Origin: Chara braunii
Taxonomy: Eukaryota; Streptophyta; Charophyceae; Charales; Characeae
Reading direction: 5' to 3'
DNA: 23,440 bases
Assembly: GCA_003427395.1 (NCBI GenBank)
Contig: BFEA01000310.1
Location: 1,126,979 to 1,150,418, forward strand
Shown here: in pieces, positions 18,041-23,440 of the stretch
Position numbering within the stretch: position 1 is the stretch's first letter
Layout of the letters: every line of letters begins with the position of its first letter
Translations under genes and position numbers: made by a program
The notes under the pieces: model-generated
What the model was told of the DNA's origin: nothing
What the model saw: the letters and a program-made list of their open reading frames with translations, nothing else
The model's database searches: none

Positions 18041-18082
18041 GGACGGCCTTGAGATATCATCTAAAAAATGACCGGCCCCGGG
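18041..18082 (-). repeat. SINE-like head fragment
   Basis: The minus strand reads CCGGGGCCGGTCATT, a short divergent spacer, then GATGATATCTCAAGGCCGTC followed by a T run. It corresponds to 5734-5775 (+) in gene order and in both conserved blocks. It sits about 40 bases beyond the LINE-2 5' edge. Confidence 0.5.
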
Positions 18083-18116
18083 TAAATTCTGAGTCCGAGT
18101 TAATTTACTTATGTGA

Positions 18117-18290
18117 GAGCATACTCACATTGAGACCCCAAATCCGCAAAATATGTGGATTTATGCGAATTTTGGAAGGACCGATTCGAGGTTTTGGGCA
18201 TGGTTCCGGTCTCATTGCTATACCTTTTGCAGATGCGACAAGGCCTTAGCCGTCTGAAGCAATGACGATTTGGTACTTTGCTGGTCACAT
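18117..18290 (+). repeat. Diverged interspersed repeat, copy 1
   Basis: Begins GAGCATACTCACATTGAGAC, then CCAAATCCGCAAAATATGTG, and runs through GACAAGG, CGTCTG and GATTTGGTACTTTGCTGGTC. The same order of blocks is found at 18571-18740. Confidence 0.7.
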
Positions 18291-18507
18291 GGCACCATCC
18301 ACAAATTGTGCAAGAACTTTCGTGAGCGAATTCTCATCAATTCTTGAAGAAAATGCGCCGATAAAATAAATAGGGCATTTGCGGTCACCTCCAAAGGTGA
18401 CCACAAATTCCTTTGCCCCGCGGTTACACAGGCCGCTGACAAATGCGCACACGAACGGTACATTTAGGACTTTGTCAAATCCCTGTGACCTGTCCTTTAC
18501 CTTTTTG

Positions 18508-18548
18508 CGGGGGAATTCGGGATTATAGGTCCCTGTGTGAGTATGGCC
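18508..18548 (-). repeat. Inverted partial copy of the 18-kb repeat
   Basis: The minus strand reads GGCCATACTCACACAGGGAC and continues through a CCGCAAAAAG-like end. It matches the start of copies 1 to 3 in opposite orientation and lies 22 bases before copy 2. Confidence 0.5.
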
Positions 18549-18570
18549 TTAGTGGATTGGGATTCGAAGT

Positions 18571-18740
18571 GAGGGCATACTCACACTACGATCCCAAATC
18601 CGCAAAGTATGTGGATTTGAGAAGGGTCAATTTGAGGTTTTGAGCATGGTTCACGTAACACTGTTGTTCCTTTTCAGATGAGACAAAGTCCCGACCGTCT
18701 GGAGAAATGGGGATTTGGTGCTTGGCTGGTCAAACGGGTG
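18571..18740 (+). repeat. Diverged interspersed repeat, copy 2
   Basis: Begins GAGGGCATACTCACACTACG, then TCCCAAATCCGCAAAGTATG, and runs to GGTGCTTGGCTGGTC. About 170 bases aligned with copy 1, starting 454 bases further on. The opening motif recurs at 18756 and at 6311-6330. Confidence 0.7.
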
Positions 18741-18755
18741 TATAGTGTACCAATT

Positions 18756-18795
18756 GAGGGCACACTCACACTGCGGTACCAAATCCGCATAATCC
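18756..18795 (+). repeat. Start of a third copy of the 18-kb repeat
   Basis: GAGGGCACACTCACACTGCG followed by GTACCAAATCCGCATAATCC. Only the first 40 bases match; the rest is different. Confidence 0.6.
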
Positions 18796-19987
18796 TCCAA
18801 ATCATGAAAAATATTGTCGAGGGAGAGTCACACCGGTGTCAGGCGGTCGCGAGTCGGTCACCCGAAATAAAAGAAATCAGGCCCACCACTGAGTGACCAG
18901 TTAAGATTCCTCGGATACTCTTGTCGGTAACCCTTGAATTTGATAACTCGGACAGCCGCCTCTATCGAGCCTAACGCTTGACTTTTTCGCCTGTTCTGAG
19001 ACTATCTTTGGATCATTCGGCCGAGCGGCGAAGGTATGCTTGCAAGCTTTCGCTCGATCTTTTCCACACTAACCAGTTGGCGAGAAAAGAGGCCTCAAAT
19101 TTTATCGGATTTGATGACGAAATTAAAAATAAGTAATAAAAATAAAAATAATAAAAAGAAATCAAAACAAGCGATTACCTTATCATTTAACATTTTTTAA
19201 TGGATCACGTTTTCTTTGAATTTTAACCGGAATTTTCCTATTATTTTCCTTTTTTATCTGAACGAATTTTTTCTAATTATTATCCCTCGCCGCATTTTAC
19301 CGGAATTTTGTTACCTATCACCTTTGTTATAAACCAAGGATTATTATGTGTGCGATACCCCTTACTTACCGGATTTTATGACACATGGAAAGACACTACA
19401 ATGGAACGGACCAGCGGGTACATCTGTGGTGGAACCAGTGAAATTGGTTTTCTGGATACAACGACCAGGTTATATTGATATGGTTGCAGGCTTCACGCTG
19501 GTACGGTGCTGGTGCTATTAGTCATTGTTACTCCTTGGTATGGCATACGGTTTGGTCTGGGACTTTGGCGGTTCATTCCAATTCGAGGTCACAATTCTGG
19601 TAACAGTTTGGCTTTGCGATTGGAACTATTATTAACATAGGACTCGTGAAAAGCCAACAAAAAAAAATGTTGGGTTTGAATGAAATTTATTGAAGATTTT
19701 ATAAATACCGTATTTAGGCCTCTCGTAGGAGCAAGATTTCACATGAAGTAAAATAACTTCCATAAAAAGATGATTTTTGTGAACCACTGGAAGTTACGAG
19801 GAAAAAAACGTAAATTTTCCTGAAAAATCATTAACAAGCGAGGCACCGTTTATTAAGGAAAAAATATGCAGTTTTTTTATTGTCTCAAAAGATCATGTGT
19901 ATAGTCCTATAAGTCATGTAGCATGGTGAACGTGTCTGAGGGTTCCGTGAGCAGACTGACATGTTATCTTGTTTGTGACCAGGGTAA
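18796..19987. other. AT-rich gene-free stretch
   Basis: No gene. Around 19125-19160 it holds an (AAATA)-like tract. No LTR, primer binding site, integrase or capsid motif was seen. The motif TATAGTCCTATA occurs at 19900-19911. Confidence 0.6.
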
Positions 19988-20015
19988 CCGGCGTTCGGGA
20001 CAGGCCGAACGCCGG
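19988..20015. repeat. Perfect 11-bp inverted repeat in a GC-rich island
   Basis: CCGGCGTTCGG, a 6-base spacer, then CCGAACGCCGG. It is the first element of a GC-rich island of about 90 bases built from CGAACG/CGTTCG motifs, ending in an A28 run at 20089-20116. Confidence 0.8.
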
Positions 20016-20088
20016 AACCCGAACGCCCGAACGTATGGGACCCCTTGGGGATGTGTTCGGCCATTCAGGCCGAACGTGGACCCAAAAG

Positions 20089-20119
<31 letters not shown>

Positions 20120-20287
20120 CATTAAAAAAATCTGAAAAGAAGATGTGTTATGTAGAAAAATAAAATAAACAAGATTTGCCTGAGCATTACATCCGAATTC
20201 CTTACCAAATTTGAAATAAAAATAAAATACCGAAAATAAATACTAATAATAAAAATAAATAAAAATAAAAAGAGAATTAAATTTAGT

Positions 20288-20640
20288 GAGTGTGCGAGCA
20301 TGTTTTCGACAGCGCCATCTTTGGCGATTTTTCATTTTTTTTTGGCATAGCTAAATGCCCTGAAAATTGATGAATGTGTACTCAACATAATACAAAACCC
20401 ACCAAAAAAGTTTCAAAAAATAATAAAATTGTTTAGACCCCAAAACAAAGTGAAAACAAAAAGTAAAAAGTGAAAAAATACGTGGGCGAGCACGCTTTGA
20501 CACCGCCCTCTTTGGCGATTTTTAGTTCTTATTTAGCTTCCCCAAATGACTTGAAAATTTACAGGCATGTACCTCACGTCATAGAGAACTCACACAAAAA
20601 ACTTCAGAAAAGAATAATTATGTTTCGGCCCCGAAATAAT
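20288..20640 (+). repeat. Two-copy diverged tandem repeat, period about 192
   Basis: GCGAGCATG...CGCCATCTTTGGCGATTTTT at 20294 is repeated as GCGAGCACG...CGCCCTCTTTGGCGATTTTT at 20486. Similarity continues through the parts TGAAAATT, ATGTAC and the ...CCCCAAAA/CCCCGAAAT ends. Non-coding. Confidence 0.7.
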
Positions 20641-20697
20641 TTTTGGCGGGGGCCGAACGCCGTCGCGTTCGGACCCTGTACGGGACCCCGAACGCCC

Positions 20698-20735
20698 GTA
20701 CGTACGGAGGTCTGCCCGGGGACCTCCGTACGTAC
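20698..20735. repeat. Perfect 15-bp hairpin in a second GC-rich island
   Basis: GTACGTACGGAGGTC, an 8-base loop, then GACCTCCGTACGTAC. The island around it (20645-20750) shares GGCCGAACGCCG and CGAACGCCCG with the island at 19985-20080, about 670 bases upstream. Confidence 0.85.
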
Positions 20736-20750
20736 AGGCTGGTGACCCTG

Positions 20751-21510
20751 TTTGTGACTATATTCCTCTTAGTATGTTCTCACTTTTATGGGCAACCATT
20801 CATTTTTTTTAATAGATTTTTTATTTTTTTCTTTGGATTTTTATTTTTAACTTGGATTAGACTAATAATTTGAAGATGCATCTGAGGCAAAAGTTGTTTG
20901 TGTGATTATTTTACATATCATATATTATTTTAGAACATTTCTACTGTTAGCTTCAAAATTGCTTTATAGGAATTTATACTGTTGTGAATGACGTATAGTC
21001 CTATACATCTGTATTCAGTAGAACTGTTTTTTTTACAGCTTTCGAGTTCGTGCTGCAATTTTTTTATTGGAGATCTGTTGTTTGCCGGTCTGTTGGAAAT
21101 CACTTATAGTCCTATAACATGATTTTTGCTAGAAAGGGTTTTTCGAGACATTTTTAAGATCACTTCACTTTTAGCTCGGTTTTTGTTCTTGGCTGAGTCG
21201 TCTCTCGAGAAAGGATTAAAGGCGCTGTTTTTTTTAATTATAAAATACAACTATTTCACTTCTACGATTTCACTCTATACAAAATGTTGGGTTTTATTGG
21301 TTTTGTTGGGTTTTCATGAATCATGTGTTTATTTTGGTACGGGCGCTCACTCGACACTGCTACAACGGTACAACCTACTGCAGTTCTTAAACTATTATCT
21401 TCGGTATGGTCACCGGTCTGGCATTGGTGAGACTCATGGTAGTCTGGAACTACTTTTCTTGCTACGAATACTGGTTTGGTATTACCGTATTCAATTTAGT
21501 GCTGCAGGGA
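20751..21510. other. AT-rich gene-free stretch
   Basis: The longest frame (21126-21557) is low in coding-like composition and runs into the TTTA/G homopolymer, so I do not call it. Two more TATAGTCCTATA motifs lie at 20994-21005 and 21105-21116. Confidence 0.6.
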
Positions 21511-21660
21511 TTTATTTATTTATTTATTTTTTTTGGGGGGGGGGACAAATTCTCTAGTCTATTCGTGGGGAGCGGCACGTGCTGGGAACCGGGCCCAGCG
21601 TCCCATATAGAGTTATACAAGTCATTTGAGATACCGGGTCCATTACTCGGCTTCGGCTGA
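21511..21660 (-). mobile_element. Third LINE (or LINE-dependent SINE) 3' end
   Basis: On the minus strand this shows TGGGACGCTGGGCCCGGTTC then CCAGC (21581-21604), a perfect hairpin with stem GCTGGG/CCCAGC. It is followed by about 35 bases, C10, A8 and (TAAA)n at 21511-21544. The order hairpin, short spacer, A-rich tail matches LINE-1 and LINE-2. No coding part is left, and the 5' limit is not resolved. Confidence 0.65.
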
Positions 21661-23247
21661 GAATCAACTCGAGAACTATTGAGAACTATTAAGCTTTATT
21701 GAAGAAATTTACTAAAATCAAAAAGAGGTTGAAAAACAATGAATGACTACTGACCTCTTTTGGAATGCTCTGAACCCCTAGACTGCCAAACAAAACTCTC
21801 TAAAGCAAGTTCCTAGGAGTCCCCAGAGTCGAAAAGCATTCCCGGAACCCACTGTAAACAAACCTTTTCGACACTATTATTCTCACACAAAATTGCCTCG
21901 TGACAGCCCGTTCAAAGTGAGGTGGTTACTGGTTCGGTATAGGAATGGCTTGCGACACGACACTACTACTTTGTGTGGTCACTGAATTGGCACTTGCTCG
22001 ATAATGGAACGGGGTATTACGGTCTGATCCTAATAATTACGGAATGCTATTCGGCACGGTATCAGGCAGGGGACTGCTGTGACTTCCCTCAGTTGGTGGA
22101 ACTAACTTGATGGCCTACTACGGGCCAGATCCTTTTTTTGATACGGTTGCGACTCGTATTTTGGGTACCGGTGTGGACTTGGGATTCGGACGCCGCTTTT
22201 GACCCGCGGGCACTAACCCAAGCCCACGGTGTCCAAAGCCTGTGCTAATGGGGACGCTTTTGTCGGTGGGGAAAGTAAGTGATTTGTGAGATCGGTGCCG
22301 CAGGTACGGACACGATCATGGACAGATACAAGCCGCAAGGGACTGAGTGTTTCCCCCTAGGCTGGTACTGCGGCTCTTGAGCCAATATAGGCCAACAAAC
22401 CGGAGGAAGGGGGGACATTCGGACTGGGCAGAGGAAATTGCGTGCCAAGCGTACGCAGCGGGTAGCCGTTGCTCGATAGCTAACCCGGGAGAGCAGATCA
22501 AACCTTCGCTTATGTGGAACAATCAGACGGAGAACAACGAGAGGGAGAAGGGGGGTACACGACGTACATAGTAGGAAGTCGTAGGAAGGATCGGCCAACA
22601 CTGACCGCCTCCCTGATTTCGACGAGGGACTTGCCCGAATTATGGGCGCTCCCTCACGTGCAATCGGTGTACACATCAATTGTACAATTCAGAAGGGGTG
22701 GAAGGCGAAAGGCAGTGTTCGAATTACTGGACAATGCCTGACTCTTGAACTACAGCTAGTGTTGTGAAACCTCATTGAAGTGAGCCCCGAGTGATGAACG
22801 AAACGGGCTATTCGTCGCACTGCTAGTGTACATTTTGTTCTAGATACTCCATGCTACCGCTTACGATAAACAAATCTCATCAGGACAACGAAGCAGAAGC
22901 TTTCATGCAAGGAGAACAGAATCAGTTCACACCTGTTCGAGAAAAAAAGCCAGCAGTCTTCACTGTAGATGGGCACGCCCCATCCGAGAAGTGACTGACT
23001 ACGTGGTAATGTTTTCGTTCATGTTCTCATACAGACACCATTCTCCTTCAAGCAACGATTCACGAGGAGGTAACTGGTCAAGGACTGGTACGCTAAGTGG
23101 CTCCGTTGGTCGCGGATCTTGCAGCCTCGGCCACGACCAATTCCCGCGCGGCCGCGCCACGACCTAGCGGGGGCGAGCACGAGACTCGGCTGGCGCGCGT
23201 GGCCTGCGCACCACGTCCTCTAAAGGACTGCACAAAAAAAAATAACA
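21661..23247. other. Gene-free stretch
   Basis: No domain or credible gene on either strand. The frame 22245-22679 (-) is Arg/Ser/Pro-rich without recognisable features. A GC-rich patch lies at about 23097-23220. I could not assign the rest. Confidence 0.55.
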
Positions 23248-23269
23248 TTTTTTTTTTTTGGGGGGGGGG
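23248..23269. repeat. T12-G10 junction (C10-A12 on -)
   Basis: Twelve T bases followed directly by ten G bases. On the minus strand this is the same C-to-A homopolymer junction seen at four other places. Confidence 0.9.
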
Positions 23270-23304
23270 TGTTTTTCTTGAGTGCCTTAGATTAAAAAAT
23301 CATC

Positions 23305-23368
23305 GATTGATTGTTTTGTTTGATTGATTGATTTATTGGTTGATTGATTGATTGATTGATTGATTGAT
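23305..23368. repeat. (TGAT)n microsatellite
   Basis: TGAT/GATT units, slightly interrupted near 23331-23340, then uninterrupted to 23368. Confidence 0.95.
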
Positions 23369-23400
23369 AGGTGGGGGAGGGTTCCTCCCTCCCCTCCTCG

Positions 23401-23401
<1 letters not shown>

Positions 23402-23440
<39 letters not shown>
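23402..23440. repeat. (CA)n microsatellite, cut by the window edge
   Basis: Uninterrupted CA dinucleotides from 23402 to the end; the true length is unknown. Confidence 0.95.

Noticed and set aside
22245-22679. A 144-codon minus-strand frame
   Set aside because: No recognisable domain, Arg/Ser/Pro-rich, overlapped by other frames, and no neighbouring gene structure.
18004-23440. A possible LTR retrotransposon in the AT-rich right part
   Set aside because: No paired long repeats, primer binding site, polypurine tract or protease/RT/integrase motif was found.
1-23440. CRISPR arrays, operons or bacterial genes
   Set aside because: No regularly spaced identical repeats, no ribosome binding sites or bacterial gene packing; all recognisable genes are eukaryotic transposon genes.

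Overview
The window looks like repeat-dominated nuclear DNA of a green-lineage eukaryote. Evidence: two different APE/RT/zf-RVT non-LTR retrotransposons (LINEs), a PIF/Harbinger DNA transposon with a Myb/SANT-like partner gene, tRNA-derived SINE-like heads, long microsatellites and homopolymers, and no convincing host gene. The wording of the Harbinger proteins reminds me of families abundant in charophyte algae such as Chara braunii; that is an impression from memory and no database check was possible. The assembly is a short-read draft: it contains an untrimmed Nextera mate-pair junction adapter (1029-1066) inside a 58-bp artificial duplication, and eight N bases that all lie inside transposon reading frames.

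Layout. 1-560: pyrimidine-rich low-complexity DNA. 561-1363: SINE-like fragments, homopolymers and the adapter artefact. About 1364-5613 (+): LINE-1, 5'-truncated inside its endonuclease. Its reverse transcriptase motifs are intact, but one in-frame stop and one frameshift break it, and it ends in a hairpin and poly(A). 5614-7297: SINE-like heads, a foldback element (5874-6071), microsatellites and short tandem repeats. 7298-7981 and 16496-18003 (-): two halves of a second LINE. 7982-16495: an 8.5-kb PIF/Harbinger-type element nested inside that LINE. 18004-23440: no credible genes; diverged direct and inverted repeats, AT-rich DNA with GC-rich hairpin islands, a third LINE 3' end (-), and microsatellites to the window edge.

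The most interesting unit is the nested DNA transposon. It has 23-bp terminal inverted repeats starting GGGC (22/23 matching) and an apparent 3-bp target duplication (TTT on +). Removing the element and one TTT makes the interrupted LINE reading frame continuous. It carries three gene regions: a decayed Myb/SANT-like gene (+), a decayed gene of unknown function (+, four same-frame blocks separated by three stops), and a DDE transposase (-) that is open throughout with D170, D260 and E297. Both ends are densely packed with TCCTCGG/CCGAGGA motifs, which are candidate binding sites for the element's own proteins. The third, unrecognised gene is what makes it differ from the usual two-gene Harbinger layout.

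A second cross-cutting signal is a hairpin near the 3' end of three different LINE copies. One stem base pair changes compensatorily between copies, as expected if the RNA structure is read by the reverse transcriptase.
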